Positions 1 through 14,500 of a DNA stretch of 64,000 nucleotides are shown in pieces; the first letter of the stretch is position 1, and the number at the start of each line of letters is the position of its first letter. The translations under genes were made by a program, and so were the position numbers. Below the pieces are notes generated by a model. It made no database searches. It was given only the letters and a program-made list of their open reading frames with translations, and was not told the DNA's origin. The stretch spans positions 372,001-436,000 of the forward strand of contig JAQGDQ010000133.1 of assembly GCA_030141605.1 (NCBI GenBank). Direction: 5' to 3'. The stretch comes from Tubiluchus corallicola (Eukaryota > Priapulida > Priapulimorpha > Priapulimorphida > Tubiluchidae).

Positions 1-1432
1 GTTCTTCGGTTTTGTAGACATAAACTTTCTTTGTTGTAACGATTTTGTTGGTTACACCTTTTCGCCTGAGTTAACCAAAAATACAAGTTGCTTTTCGGCA
101 TTGAGGTTAGTCAAGACTACCACTGAAGAGGACAACGAGCTGCTCATATCTAAAAGGTCCTACTCTTACCAGTATCGAATTTTGCGTCTAAATCCCCAAA
201 ATATCTTGTGTGCAAATAACCTGTTGGTTCAAAACAGACAGTGGCAAACTTGCTTATTTGGCCACGATTACCTGTTTCCAAACGTTTTGTAGCAAAGCAT
301 CCTGTGTTCGAAATGTGTAGGTTTGTAGTGAAAATTGAAATATTTCCCATTACAATATAGATTCAATCCCTAAAGTGCTACCTGGCAATGTATACAAGAA
401 AAACAAATCTACTACTCTCTAGCATATTCAGTTTAAGTCATTTCGCCATCGTATTCAATAGCATTTTCATTATCTATGTGTAACTAGCCATCGGGCTCAG
501 GACTCTAATGGTCTACCAAAATTTAGGGCCCAATTTATGGTTAATGCGATGCTAGGCTAATGGTTAATCCGCCTGCTTTCGGAGTTTAATTTTGCATGCT
601 TCAGCAAGGACATAACGTTTGATCATAAATGCCATTCTCTATTTTCTCTTAATTTAACCACTAAGTAAGACAAAGAAATCCAGACGATCAATTGATTTGT
701 TCAGTCAGCATCAATAAATCAACAGCATTGATTGATCAAACTTCTGCTACATCTGTTATTCAGTCAGCCAGCCTGTACGTCAGCCAGTTGATCGGAGAGT
801 ACAGAAAACCCACCCAACTAGCATGTCATCTATTAAGTGGCTAGTCAGAGAGACAAGTGAACAAGCACACAGGCACTCAGACAGGCAGAGTCAGTAATTC
901 AAAACAGTCAAACCTGTCGATTAATAAGTCTATTAGTCAGGCAATCAGCTTCATTTTATTCAGTCACTTAATCAGTCAAACAGTGCAGATTAAAATAATT
1001 ATCATTTTGCAAGTAAAGTAATTATCATTTTGCGAACTAGTTTCACAGACTATAATAGGGCAAATCTTCTACGTTTTTTAAGCCTTATTGCCTTAGTTAG
1101 AGAAACCCTTAGTACGTAACTGCGCCAATTTAGTAAACGATTCTTGAAAATTTTCATTCATGAAAGATCAGTTTTCTGTTTTCAGAAGCAGAATGGCTTT
1201 TTAAAGGGTTTTCAGAGACTACATTTTTATCAGCCAAGTTGGATTTACCACGGTTTATTCTGCTTGCTTGTAACGCCTTGCAACGCCATTGAGTCTGGAT
1301 TTGAACCAAGGGCTTTTGAATTACCATCTTTCCTGAACAAATTTGATTTCCAGAAAATTGTTAGTAAACAATATTGAAATTAAGATTACATGTATAAATA
1401 ATTAACGCATGTTATTATTTGCAATAATTTAG
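1..1432. other. Upstream/intronic DNA of the first gene; no firm exon
   Basis: Because the gene at 1433-6362 enters in mid-codon, this stretch is probably its intron and may hold earlier exons. An open stretch near 111-173 (reading KTTTEEDNELLISKRSYSY) follows a possible acceptor and is acidic and Ser-rich like the later exons, but it has no convincing donor, so I do not call it. Positions 690-990 are a degenerate low-complexity run rich in CAGTCAG and CAGCCAG words. A SINE-like end lies near 1280-1350. Nothing else is recognisable. Confidence 0.4.
1280..1350 (-). repeat. tRNA-derived SINE fragment
   Basis: On the minus strand this contains a pol III B-box-like GGTTCAAATCC (its complement is at 1297-1307), followed by the CAG seen after the B box in other copies in this window. 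It matches the copies near 15500, 15783 and 48730, which share the block from AAAAG(G)TCC through the B box. An open frame runs through it but is not a gene. Confidence 0.5.
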
Positions 1433-1706
1433 GAAGCTTAACAGACGAGGAAGAGGTAAACTCTGCGTTTTCTTCAGAAGATCGGTCAGACGGTATTTCT
1501 TGGCATAAAGAAAATGCAGCGCCATCTAACAACAAAAACTACAGACTCGATTCTTCCTCTGGTGTCCAGTCAGAAATAGCAACAACTGAAGCAATTGAAA
1601 TGTCCGACATAGACAGGCAAGTATTAATGTAATGTTTCAGCCTAGCTACTTTCACAATAACTTTAATGAGAAAAATCATTAAAAATTAACAACGAATTCA
1701 TGACAG

Positions 1707-1749
<43 letters not shown>

Positions 1750-4700
1750 GGTGATTGTGATAGGGAGAACAACAACAACAACAATAATAATGCGTCTTTT
1801 AAGTCAGAGATAGCTTTGAGATCAGTAATTAAGACATAGTTCAAAATTTTATATTACTGCAGCCATTAAGTTTGTTTTATCACAACTTTTGCGGAAGATG
1901 CTCTCAGGACATTCAGCCATCGCTTCCTAAATGTCCGTAGTTTGGACAGTATCAATTTGCAACTTCTCTCTTTATAAGATAACTTGATATTCTTAGGTAC
2001 AGAAAGATTGTTCACAATGTTTTTCTCCCAGGCTTTTCAGAAAATTATTTCTTAAAAAATTATAATCAATTACAAATAGGACACACGTCAAAAGATATCT
2101 TCTATTACCAGCAATTTAGCTAAAATTCCAGTTTTTACATCTTTGAATATTTTTTCTGCTGAAGCTCGTACCCTCAAGTGCACTGCTCTCGTTTGGGGCG
2201 TGTTGTACAAGACGATGTCGACCTCTGTGAGCTACATAAAAGTTATTGCTGTACACCGCATGTTATTTCGATTAAATCACCTAGGTGACTAATTACCTAT
2301 AAAAATAATTAACTGTGCTTGTAGGAATTAGTAGAGTTTAAATGCAGCTATAAATTTCTACTCATTCAAGCAGTAAGCCTCCTTTGGCCTTTGCAGTTAT
2401 AAAGACACCGCATTCGTAACTGATAGCCGTGACTCGGGCAGGTAAAGTGGTTTCTTTGTATTACGTAAAGCAGACGTGTGTATTCAGTTTTTAATGAAGA
2501 TTTTTGACGTTTTCCAGAGTCAAGTTCAATGTATTGCCAACTATAGCATCATCAGAAACAAACATACAAAGCGCTACCTCAGACAATTTCAAAAAGAAAA
2601 ATGGGCAAAAGTATTTCAATAATGATGCACACGTCACAGGTCATTCCCAAGGACCTGTGACGTATCACAGCAAGAAAAAAGGAAAGTTTGCAGATTTAGA
2701 CAACTCCAGCCTACGGAGTGGCAGTCTTCAAGGTTGGTAATGTTATGGCAATAGTGGGTATTGGATGTAAATGATTTAAAATTTGAAAATACCAGGAAAT
2801 AATGATTTTTCTGGCCTTAGCCTTGCTGCCTAGGGCTTCCTGTAGCAATTGTACTGTCAAAGTCATCCACTCGGTCGGTTGCTAGGCTGGTCAGTTGATT
2901 GGCCAGTTGGTCGATCGTTGATCAATTATTCATTTGGTTGGTTAGTCCCTCAGTCAGTCCATAAACTAAACAATAAAAAGCGATTTTCACAAAAATAAAG
3001 GACTTTCTGGATTAACACCTTTGAAGGTTAGGATTAGATAGCAAATAATTACACATTCATACGTTCCATAAAATTAGAAAATGGCAACATCAATTTCACT
3101 ACAGAGAATTAGCAGTGCGTCAGAGTCTGAACTTCTGAGGTTCCGGATCAGCTTATTTTTTGCAGATTTTTATCCTTTTTAACTATCTGTATGGTATACT
3201 GGAAACAAAAAATTAGTATAGGTAAAATAATCAGGACTAGAATGAGAGGCTACCAAAGCTGGAGCTCGCAAGTGTGTATACGAAACTCTCACTTAATTCT
3301 GTAAACGACCGGATCCTGTTTAACTCGAGTAATTTTGCATTTAATGATAACTTTACATTAAATGGAAAAATATCTCAGAAACATTGTCATGAAATCTATG
3401 CAGTTACGGCGGAATATCGCAAATTGCAATTGGTCTTTTTACCGTTGTTGCTGTAAAAAATTTAGTTTTGTGGCACAGTTCTGGGCCATTTCATTGGTAA
3501 TTCAGTTTCTTATTTACTTAGTAAAACATTTTGGAACATGTATACTACTGTCGTCAAATACATTTCAAAATCAAACGGTGTAATTCACAACGTGCTATAG
3601 TTGCATAATTATAATTATGAAACATCCAAGAAGTAAGATATGCTAAATTCATTTAAATATAACATCGCTAATATTATTACTGATCACCAACAAATATTTA
3701 TAACAATTGCATTTATTGAGGAAGTGACAAAATCACGTACTTTCAATTCTTTCCTTTCATCTTAATGGATACAGGTGTTAAGACAGCCGTAGTTAACAAA
3801 TTTTGAATGACAGTTTGTAATTATATTCCTTAACAAAATAAATGGTTGGGTGAAATTGAAGCAAGTAGGTAGAAGGTATTTTAGATGCATTGCAGCTTTA
3901 ATTGTGCATTAAGGTGCATCTTGTTTACACGTGTATTTTGATGTACGGTAATGTTGCATGCTGCTGCATCTTGTTGTCATTATAAAGTAACTCTTTCGAG
4001 GTGTGTAAAAGAAGTACTGTTACCATAAACATTGTTTTTTTTTATATTTTCAGGTACATTTTCTGTTGTTTAATGTTTTCAGTGGTTGGTGTGCAACTGT
4101 GGTAACTTGTGGAGGCACTGGGGTATCTTCTTTACAGTTTCTATTAAGAAACTGGACCACTAAGTTATTAGACCCTTAAACATGTGTGAAACTGTTGTTA
4201 GAACACTCACTGAAAATCACAGTTGAACACTCAACTCACAGTTGAAAATCACTTAACAAAATCACGGCAAATGCTGCCTGCAAAGACCGTCTGCCTAAAG
4301 TGTTGCGGCTTTGGCGCACTCAAACATTTGCATGGTATAACCCTTCATGAATTACAGTCAAACTTCCCTAGCCTGTGCGCATCTCGTTATAAGGCCATAC
4401 CCACTTAACGCAATTTTTTTTGCAGTCACAGAGTAGGTGATATTAAGGAGGTTTGACTGTATTATAAATGGCTGTCAGCCAGCTTATGCTAAGAAAATAT
4501 TACAGGAAGGCAACCTCAGTCACCAACCTATGACAGCCTGACACTGGTTCTATACTGAACATTGCCTACAATTATAGGCCTAAGCATATGTACACACATG
4601 TGCAACCTAGCACAGTTTCACACTTTCTTTTATAGTTAGATTCAGTGCAGAACGCCATTTTAAAATAGCATTCCCATGCACGGCAGTTGAAATGCTATTT

Positions 4701-6362
4701 TTGAAGTGTAAATACAAACGTGCACACGATCATTTAGAACGTTTTTGTAATCACAATAAGAAGATGCCCCGATGTCACTAAAGACTTTTTCATCACTGCA
4801 GACTGCCGTCACGCACAGTGAGACGACTTTTTTAAACACGTCTGCAACATAGCAGAGCAGCACTTTTAGCCAGACAAATCTTTAACTGATCCTTTTTTGT
4901 TTTTAATAAACTTCTTTTTAAATTTGCACAATACTCACTACATTGACAGGTTTGGCTAAAAGTGCTGCCAGGTGGCAGCCTACTCATCTGACGTCACGAT
5001 GTTTTTGCATGATTGTTTTGTTGAAAGCATGTATACACATTGCTAATTATCTATTGCAGAACAGTGTGGTTCAGATCCTACACTTGCACTTCTAGAACAC
5101 ACAAAACATTGGTAGGTGGGACACAACCATTCTGCACATATTAATTTCTCCATCTCAAGGGACAGTGTAAATTATAATTATTTGTTAATAATTATACTTA
5201 GCTTGTTCACAAACAGCAACGGATTTTTGATGATGGAATAAAAGATTTTTTTAGATCATTTGTCACTCTCTGTGAATGCAAAAAAACGTGACTTAAAAAG
5301 CATGAATATCGTGAGCATCTTGAGCATTTTGTTAGGGTGATTTAGGTCCAGTAGCACATCCTACCGCTTTGTTGCAAATTAACGAACTTGTTTAGTTTAG
5401 ACAGTAAAAACTTGAAAATTAGCGAGTAGAACTAAGCTTCTATAGGAACTGACGTTCAAATTTTGTGTTCTTGATGTATGTTTGAATGCCATATTACTGT
5501 TCCAGTTTCATAATTTTAAAACTAACTTAAACTGGCTATGCTACTTATAAATGTCGTACAATGTCTTCCTCATAAGCTTGCGCAGACCGTTAGTCCAGTG
5601 ATACACAAATTGAAGTTTTTGCTTTGGAGTAATTCCATTTAATAGACAGACAAAAATTTCTTGTCTGATTAGGTTCTATTGTAATTTTTAGACTCGCAGG
5701 CATCAGCAGTCAAATCTCCAGCCAAAGCTGGTTTGGACAGCATTAGTAGTGATAGTTCAACAGTGATACATTCTTCCCCCTTTTGCTCAGAAGCGTCCTA
5801 TACAACCGTCACCAATGCTGGAGATGTTTTACCGAAAAGTAAGCTAGTTACCACTCCACAGACTGATTCTCCCACAGACCAAGAAATAAGTCGAACTAAT
5901 GGAGTGTTACATAACAGTGTTATTGTAGATAATATTAATGATAATAAAGACTTGCTGATATCACCGATTGAAACTTTAACAGCAGAACAAGCTGAGGAAG
6001 ATGAAGAACTTAATCCGTCCCCAGAAGAACAATGCTTGATCAGCAAAAAAAGAATCCCATCAGAGTCACCTGAACGTCTTCTTGGCTGCCGTGACAGGAA
6101 TCATCAAAGTCCGAGAAGTCCTCGGGCAAGAGGAAGAAGTAGAGACAGGAGAAAGTCGTCCAGTGCAGCTCGAGAGATGGAGAGCCTTCTGAGGAGCAGG
6201 GGAAGATCTTCTAGTACGTCAGCTACAACTGAACACGATAGACTTGATGAAATAGAGAAGCAAATAAGCAATAGTATTAGTACACCAAACACTAGCCTTG
6301 ATAGAATTAGCAGTGCGCGAAAACGCTCCAAAGTAAAATGTGACATTGTGGAATACATATAA
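1433..6362 (+). CDS. C-terminal part of a Ser/Arg-rich, disordered protein of unknown function (5' partial)
   Basis: I do not recognise this protein. Four exons join in frame: 1433-1616, 2397-2441, 2518-2732 and 5692-6362, with stop TAA at 6360-6362. Junction phases agree at every intron. Intron 1 uses a GC donor (AG|GCAAGT); reading it as a GT donor gives an immediate stop. Exon 2 is 45 nt and symmetric, so it could be skipped without a frameshift. About 370 residues are visible. They are low in hydrophobics and rich in Ser, Asn, Asp and Lys, with no membrane segment and no recognised domain. Near the C terminus is an RS-type basic stretch (SPRSPRARGRSRDRRKSSS), then a Ser/Thr-rich region and a basic RKRSKVK that could be a nuclear signal. 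The last residues, VEYI, fit a class III PDZ-ligand pattern (X-Asp/Glu-X-hydrophobic). It could be the cytoplasmic tail of a larger membrane protein or a nuclear protein. The exon model is fairly sure; the function is unknown. Confidence 0.7.
1708..1790. repeat. (GAT)n microsatellite followed by AAC/AAT repeats
   Basis: About 14 GAT units run from 1708 to 1748, followed shortly by AAC and AAT triplets near 1770-1790. It lies in the GC-AG intron of the first gene. Confidence 0.9.
2733..5691. other. Large intron 3 of the first gene
   Basis: This 2.96-kb intron has no recognised exon. Positions 2870-2960 are a degenerate run of GGTTGGTCAG-like words. A short inverted pair lies at about 4856-4875 and 4950-4970 (GCAGCACTTTTAGCC and its complement), suggesting a small decayed hairpin element. 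Short open frames at 3274-3583, 4223-4408 and 4660-4863 show no protein features. Confidence 0.5.
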
Positions 6363-6395
6363 GTGCTTGCATTCATTATGCACCTATTTTGGAAC

Positions 6396-6401
6396 AATAA
6401 A
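6396..6401 (+). terminator. Poly(A) signal of the first gene
   Basis: AATAAA lies 34 nt after the stop codon, giving a very short 3' UTR. This is the expected place and strand for the gene ending at 6362. Confidence 0.7.
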
Positions 6402-8521
6402 AACAGAGCTTTGTGTAAATTATAACAATTAAGTAGGTTCCTATTTATTCAATTTTAAAATAAAACGATCTTTATGACTGAATATGCTCCGTTTCATATT
6501 CAGTTCCACAGCGGGCATATAAATAAGTGTCTTTGCAAAGCAAAGGCCAGTTTTTTAACAAAATTGTACGTAGTACGTGACTTTACAAAGTGAGTACAAT
6601 AGACATAGGTTTAATTTGTCAATTCTTTTTGATGATGAACTTGCCCCAACGTTTATTAGTTAGAATAGAGATGTTTTTCACAAAACTTGAATGACGTTGG
6701 ATTAGCTTTTGGTGTTTCATAACCACGAGAATGGGTTTCTTACTGTAAATAAAACATTCCAAAGTCTTTATAGACTCTAAATTGTTGTCGTTGAATGTAG
6801 TATGTGGAGTAACACATTGTATAGTTGTGAGGTTTGACGTACGTATTGCATAATTATGATAGTTTGAGGTGAGATAGTTTTTTTGTGTTATATTGTACGT
6901 TAATTCATAAGAGATATTAAAAGTTTGTTATGAACTACAAAAGCTTTGTATTTTCTGTTTTTTCCTGCGAAGAAGCTGTATAGTCAATGGATGACACATA
7001 CGTGTAATATTAACTTTTATTTTCATATAAGCTTCTAATCAGACTTTCCCAAGATGACGCCTGCTGCATACGTTATATCTAACAGACACCTTTATATGTA
7101 TAATTTTTCTATATTCCATTACAAGTATATCAGTACTGTCAGTTAAATTAAATATTGAGCTATCACAGAAAAACATAATATAAAAATAAAAGTTTTATAA
7201 CTTACGCTTATAAATAGCAGTCCTGAAAAGCATTAACGTGAGTTAGCAGATGCAATAAAGTCACATTTGCAACATAGGCCCGATAGCATCTAGTGATTAA
7301 TTTAAATCATTGGTGATAATGTATCCTAAGTGATTAACACTTTCGTCGTGCCATTTTAATATTCTTACGAGATAGCCTGCGTCAGTACGCTTGCTTTCCT
7401 GAATAGAATGATTTTGGTCTTTTCAGTATTGAACAATGTTTCATTTTTCGTGGCAACTCTCAGCATATTTTGCTGAACATTTTAAACGCATTTACAGACG
7501 GAGAGAAAGCAGAGTTACGTCATCCTCATAACAAAGCTGACGAATTGGTTTAACTCGTCAAATTGGATAAACCTAATTTGTTATTTTTTAGTTTGAGTAA
7601 TAGGTGGTTAACGTGAACAAAATTCACGCAAGCACGCTGCCTTTTCTTATAAAGTTAGTTGCTGTAAATTCAAAAAATAAAAATTCATTAAACATGGCGC
7701 ATGTTTTCTGGTTAACAAGTATTTAGCATTTGCGCAAGCGCAGCGTTAGGTAGTTTATGTTACGTTTCCAACTTTGACTGGATTTGCCAACTATGAAACT
7801 TTAACTTTCACTATTAAAGCTTAAAAACCATGAAACATTATTTAGTTTTGTTAACTTGTAACGGGTAAAGTTTCAGTAGAAAACAACATTAAAAAATCAC
7901 GCTAGATCGTTTTGATTTCAATAGACATTACATAATTTTTCGTCAGCGTTGTCTCATTGACGCTGCATAAGGCCTGAAAAAATGACCGTTAAGAACATGT
8001 TAGTACAACTAAACTACCTATATCTCCTCCTGCACCAGGTAGAACAACAGGTAGAACAGCGCTGGGCAACCAATCGATTTGAACCTTGCCTTAATTGAAC
8101 TGTCTAAGCCTATCTTTTTATACACACAAAAGGGAAATAAGTTGACTTTCCGTCATCAGATGTCGCCACGATAGTACAAAACATCCAGGCTACCGGGGGA
8201 TGCAAAAACAGCTGACTGTGTAAACATGGCTAAGCCTGAGCGAGGATCAACCATTTTAGAGATTCTATATTGCTGTGAAGTGAGTGTAATAATTCAACCA
8301 GTGAACGGAGAGACGACAATTCGTAGCTTTTGCGGCAAACCGCCAAAGGCTAGTGACTTGAAACATTGCAGCTAACAGATGTACTTTGTAACTAGATTAG
8401 GAGTAACACTAATATAGTAATGTGCCCTTTGACCGACACTTATAGTTAAGAAAACCAAAGAGCACGATAAGACTAGTATAAAACTGTATAATCCGCGAAG
8501 TCAACCAAGAAATACTGCATC
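6402..8521. other. Intergenic region between the first gene and the oxidase gene
   Basis: I see no coding exon, RNA gene or clear mobile element here. A GC-rich TGCGCAAGCGCAGCG at about 7732-7746 resembles an NRF-1-type promoter motif, but it is roughly 0.8 kb from the oxidase start codon and its role is a guess. No clear TATA box precedes 8522. Confidence 0.45.
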
Positions 8522-11500
8522 ATGGCATTATACGAGGTTTATGAGTACATTGTTGTTGGTGGCGGGATTATTGGTTTGGGAGCAGCGTATCAATTGTCCT
8601 TGATGGGCAAGCGAGCGCTTTTGATAGAACAGGTATGTATGATGTTTTGAATTTGTAGTTTACGTTTATTTTGTTTTTGGAAAAACAATAAAAACAAAAC
8701 AAAAACAAGAATAGTGTAATATATGAGAATTATGCAATTAGATGATTTAATCAAATTGAATATTGCAGTATTCATGTATAAATGCAATTATAGACTATTT
8801 CCTAAGTTTTTTGCAATTCCTGTCAAATTGACATCTAAGAGACATAATACAAGATTTAATCAATACATTGTGCCTTTCTGTAGAACTAACATAGCTAAAC
8901 ATTTTATAATATATCAAGGACCAAAAGTCTGGAATGAGATTTGTCAATCTGCAAAAAATAGCAGATCTATTACTAGATTTAAAATAATGCTAAAAAAATC
9001 AAATTTTAAGTAAGTATCAGTGAGCAATTAAAATTTCTATCTGTATCCATCCTCACAGTAGTTGCAAAACAGTGGTGTTAACTTAATCAAGTTATTTTAA
9101 TTTTACATACTATTAAAAAATAATAGTCTTTCTATCTTTTATATCATTCCATATATGAGTTTCATTCATTACATCATTCCATTTTAAGCACTAACGTTTT
9201 TTTTTATCACGATTCACTTTAAATTTTCAGATTATCTCCATTACTTTTTTTTTTCTCTATCACTGTGTGGGACAATCTAACAAGCCCTGCTTTTTGATTG
9301 CCCACAACACATTTACATTCGTGTATAAGTAAATAGTGCTTGAGGCTTTTCTGTGCAGTATTTTTTATTTGTATTATATCTATTGTAGGCCCTTTCACTG
9401 ATATTGTATATGTAACCTGTAAATGTGTATGGTCAAATAAATGACTATGACTATGACTATGACTATGAACAACGAAGCTTCAGTGTCAAACCCGCGGCGC
9501 AGATAAGTCATTGAAATTGGAATGTTATGTGTCACACAACAGAGATCTTGCATTTTTATTTTATAAGTTGAACATGACTTCGGACAAGTTATTGTGTGAC
9601 ATGCTGTGCCATTCTGTGTCCGTTTCCATTTTTTGAGGTAATGTAAGTAATCATCAAAATAAGACTCCAGATAGCAAATTCACCATTATGCTGTGATGCG
9701 TAATTTTTTGTTATTTACGTATATTTCTCATTTTGATCTTTTAGTGATTTTTGACCTTCATTATGACATGAGTCACTACAGTCTCTAGGTGTTCATTTGA
9801 TGTTTTAGTTACATGTTTGACACATTAACCCAAAGACAAGTTTTTCATCAAATTAGCAACTTTGCATCTTAACCAGTTTTTCTGCTAAAATAATATGCTT
9901 TCATGAAGAGCTCGTTGACAAAAATAATAAAAGTAAATATTATTAGTCTATCTATTTTTACTATCATTCTGTGTTTCAGTACCCGCTCCCCCACAATAGA
10001 GGCAGCTCTAGCGGAGCAACCCGTGTAACAAGAAAAGCATACAAGGAGAAATTTATTGGTGCAATGATGAATGAGTGTTATGAGTGGTGGGAGAAGATAG
10101 AAAAAGAAACAAACACGAAGTTATATCAGTGAGTAAACATGGTGACAAACAATTTTTTCAAACTTTTTCCTATTACTTGCTATATTTAAAGTACAAAATT
10201 GTTGCAATTACAGTATCCTTACTTTGAAAACAAGTAGTGATTTATTTGGAAGTGCGTGGAATTTAATAAGTTAATTTTTCATCAATAATTGAGTTTTAGG
10301 CATATTTTGACCAATGTTGGTCAATATACCAAGAGTCTAAGATGAAGTAAACAAATTGATAACACGTGAAAATGATGGTTAACTTATATTAAATAATTTG
10401 TACATGCTACTGAATGATGTTGTGATGCTTCACTTTTGCTGACACCAGGTCGTAAAATCTCGTCTGACTGCATGGCTTATCTTTTCTTTACATTTTCAGG
10501 AAAACCGGCATGCTCTGTGTTGGTGATCATGCACAAAGTGTAATCGAAACAAGAGACACATTAAAATCACTAGGAATGCCGTATGAATACTATACATCTG
10601 CGATAGAGGTGAAAAATGAGGCTAAATCTGACATTTGTTTCTAAAATTATTAAATTTGTATATTTACAAAGTCAACTGTATTCTGGCAGGTAAAATGTTT
10701 AATAATTTTTTTTTTATTTTCCAGATTTGTAGAAAGTTTCCAATGATATCATTACCATCTAATTACACAGGTGTGTACGATCCTGATGCTGGAACATTAC
10801 GGGCCGACAAATGCTTACTCTGCCTACAGGTAAGAATTGCAGGTGTATACATTCTGGACACTGACACGTTGCGCAGCGAAAAAAGTTAATTGTTAACAGG
10901 CAATAATGCACCGAGATCAGGGTCAGTGGCACATCAGTAATGCTTCAACAGCATGCATTTGCAGTTTTGTGAAACCAAAATTATAAGAGGCACCAGCTTG
11001 TAATGGATTCTCTTTTTTGTCAACACATGTTGCCGTGTTATACATGAGCTAATAGAAGCTACTTTTCTCTTAGTTTCTTGTTTTAATGCTTTACTTCGTC
11101 AAGCTAAAGACTGCTTAAAATGTGTAGATAGAATTTGCATATCATATTTTTTAATGTAAAGTAAATACCTTTATTTGTTTTACAGCCCAAAAAATCTGTT
11201 GTCTTTCAGCAAAATGGTAGAATCATAACAGCAATTCATTTTATATTTTCCAGACTTTGTTTCTAAAATGTGGCGGCACTATTCATGACAGTGAGAGGGT
11301 AGAAAACATAACATGGCAATCGGGTGATGTGGTAATTGTAGCAACAACAAAATGCAAGTACAAAGCCCGGGGTGTGATCATATGTGTCGGTCCATGGTCG
11401 CCAAAATTTTTGAAACAATGTGGAATACCAAATGCAACGAAGGTGCGGTAACCCACGTATGAACCATGGGCTACAATATTTAATGTATTTCGCTAAATTC

Positions 11501-14500
11501 CTGATTTTTTGTGTAGCAATATAGCGATACTGTGTTTCAGTACTTGGAAAGTGGACCATTTTCCTGTTCAACCAGTTTGTCTGCTTTTCTAAAGTATTCG
11601 TTTTTGTTTTTTGAAAAAAAATCGATAATGTAAATTCCAACATTATTTGGTTTGTAGTTAAACCGGTTTTTTAACTGTATTTTATCTGATTTATATAATG
11701 TAGTAGGTTATCAGTCATAGTTACTTTGCTGCTGTTGCAATGTTATTACTGTCTGCATTTGGCAGCACTGCTGAATGTAGTTACTGTGAGAAGTTTTTCT
11801 TGCGATACAACTCTGAGAGCAGATCTTAATTTTTTTTAGTTTCATTGGAGTGAATTATAATTCTGACATTTATTGTGAATAGTGAACTGAGGATTTTTCT
11901 TCTTTAGTTCCTCAGTTTAAATTACAGTCTTGAAACTATTAATTTTGGCATTTGGGTGGACCACTAATTTCCTTAAATTTAAGATCACCTTATTCTTATA
12001 AATAGTATCTATGAACAAATAGTATAAATAGTGTTTGTAATATATATTTTTATAGCTGCAAATTGCGTATATACCAGCTTAATTTTGTGATCACAAAAAT
12101 AATTAGTCTGCAAAATATTCTTTCAACTTCATTTAAATTGATCATTACAACCATAAATAGTTTTTAAAACAGTCTGAATGGCAATGGACAGATGCAGAAA
12201 CACAAGCATTTAAAAACAACAAACCAGTATATCTGTGTTGATTCATTTCATTTTATTCCAGGCCACTAGAGTTAATGTTTCTTACTGGAAGGAGAAAATT
12301 CCGGGTACTTACAGTTATACCAAATTTCCTGTCTACTGTGACTTTAAACTACCAGATTTTGATTGCTACTTGTGCAGCTTGCCGGTGGATGAATATCCAG
12401 GTTATATGAAGGTAAAAATCGAAAAGTTAACTGAATGGAGAGTGCCATGGAGGGAACAACTGACACAAACTAGTCTTGAAAGATGATCATATAACTGCCA
12501 AGTTCATGTTGCAAATTGAAATTTCACTCATCAAGCCAATGAAGATAGTTGCAAATGAAATGATGATGATGATACCATTTGTACCTTATAATTTTGTCTT
12601 TTGAGGGACAACATTTATTTTCCTCATTCTTGTTTTTGTGACACTGACACGGCACTAATTGAGGAACACTCATTTAAGCTGGTGAAAAGCCACTGAAGTA
12701 TTAAGATATTCTGCAAAAATGACAACAAAGGATGCTTTTTACGAGTTACAAAAATGTTCAACCACAAAATTGCCGAACATTAAGCTTTCTTCATGTTTCA
12801 ATGTATTGTTTTTATTTGGCTCAACAATATGAATAGATGTTCAATTTTGCAAAGTGAAGGCATTTAGTGCAGTTAGACATTTTTCTTACAAATCGTTTAC
12901 TTTTATCGTGTCCACATGATGTAGCAGTGTTATAACTTGAGAATCATTAATTATCTTTTTATACATTTATACAGTTTATAAAGCATGCTGGTGCTGCTGT
13001 GAACCCAGATGAACGAGACAAGAACACATCTGAACAAACAGAACAAGAAATTAGGGTTATGAGGCAATATATTAGGCAATATTTTCCTGGAGTCGAACCG
13101 GATGCCCCGTGTCTTATGGAAACATGCATGTACACTGTAAATATACTCTTTCGTTTATGCTATTTAATCTTACATTGTAGGAAGCTGTCTTCTTTAATAA
13201 AAAAAATAAAAAAAGCATCAAAGTTTAATAGAATAACAATGCATATACATACTTTATGCATTAAAAGATTTAGCTGTAAGTTTTACGTTTTATTTTTGCT
13301 AAACTTTTTAAAAAATGTCTTTAAAATTGTTCCATAATAAAGGAAAGGATTTTTTTCCCAAATTTACTGTTTTAAATTACAAAGAAACTCAGCTTTTGCT
13401 ATTTCTTTACCTACATAGCCTAGAAAAATTGTTTTGTGTGCTTTCCTTCCATTTTGTTCACTTTCTATAACCTCTGTAAGTCTCTGTAATTTCAATAACT
13501 GTATTAATCTCAAATTTATCTTATTATTAAAACAAAACTTCAGTTCAAGAAGGAATATCTTTCATTTTTCTTGCTCTATACACTCACCAAGACAAGTTCT
13601 ACCGTAAGTTAAAATCTAGAAAATTTAAGTCAGCTCTACTTTCTAAATTATGTAAATAAAGAAATAGCAAAAATATGAGATTCTTTTTCATTTAAAACAA
13701 TTATATTGGAAAAAATCCTTTTCTCTGCTATAGAAATACAAGTTTAAATATCACATTTTTGAAAAGTTCAGCAAGAATAAAACATAAAACTTACAATAAT
13801 TTTTTTGTGCACAAAATATATATGTATTCATTGTTACTCTGTTAAATTTTGATGACTTCTTGACTTGTTATTTTTGTTTTATTAAAGAATTTGAAAGTAA
13901 TGTTTTTTTCTGGATGACGCTGTATTTGTGATTGAATCTGTTCTCCGTGAATCAACATTTACTTTTTCTCATAATAAATAAGGTAAATATTTTATTGAGA
14001 AAATAAACAAACTTGTTTATGTTTAGCAAACACCAGATGAGGTAAAAATCCTGGACACTCATCCACTACACAAAAACATTGTTTATGGTGCCGGATTTTC
14101 AGGTAAGTTAGGAGACGTATTCACCCCGTAATGTTAAAAAGTGTTCTTTCTGAGAAAATACCTATGTTTACAATTGTAAGTTATAGTGGGTTGCCACAGG
14201 TGTTTGTTAGCCTTGTTGCAACAACTAGGTGTGGTGCAAATAACTTAGTGGAACATTCAAGTTTTTCATTTCTTTTAGTTTTCATTTGTTAAATTTTTTA
14301 ATTCTCTACCTCTACCTCTCTTGCCTTTTAGCTATAAAAATTGAGTCTGCTGAATATTTATATGTACCCTGTTTATTTAGTAGTCAATTCTAAGTGTTGA
14401 CAGATTAAGCAAATGCATAGTCTTTTCAGGCGTTTTTTTTGTTTTATTTGTTTTTTAATTGATATTTCACGATGGCAGGGGTGCTCCATTATCGAAGCCA

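Noticed and set aside
1144-1377. 77-codon frame
   Set aside because: It runs through an inverted SINE B box and has no matching splice phase with the exon at 1433.
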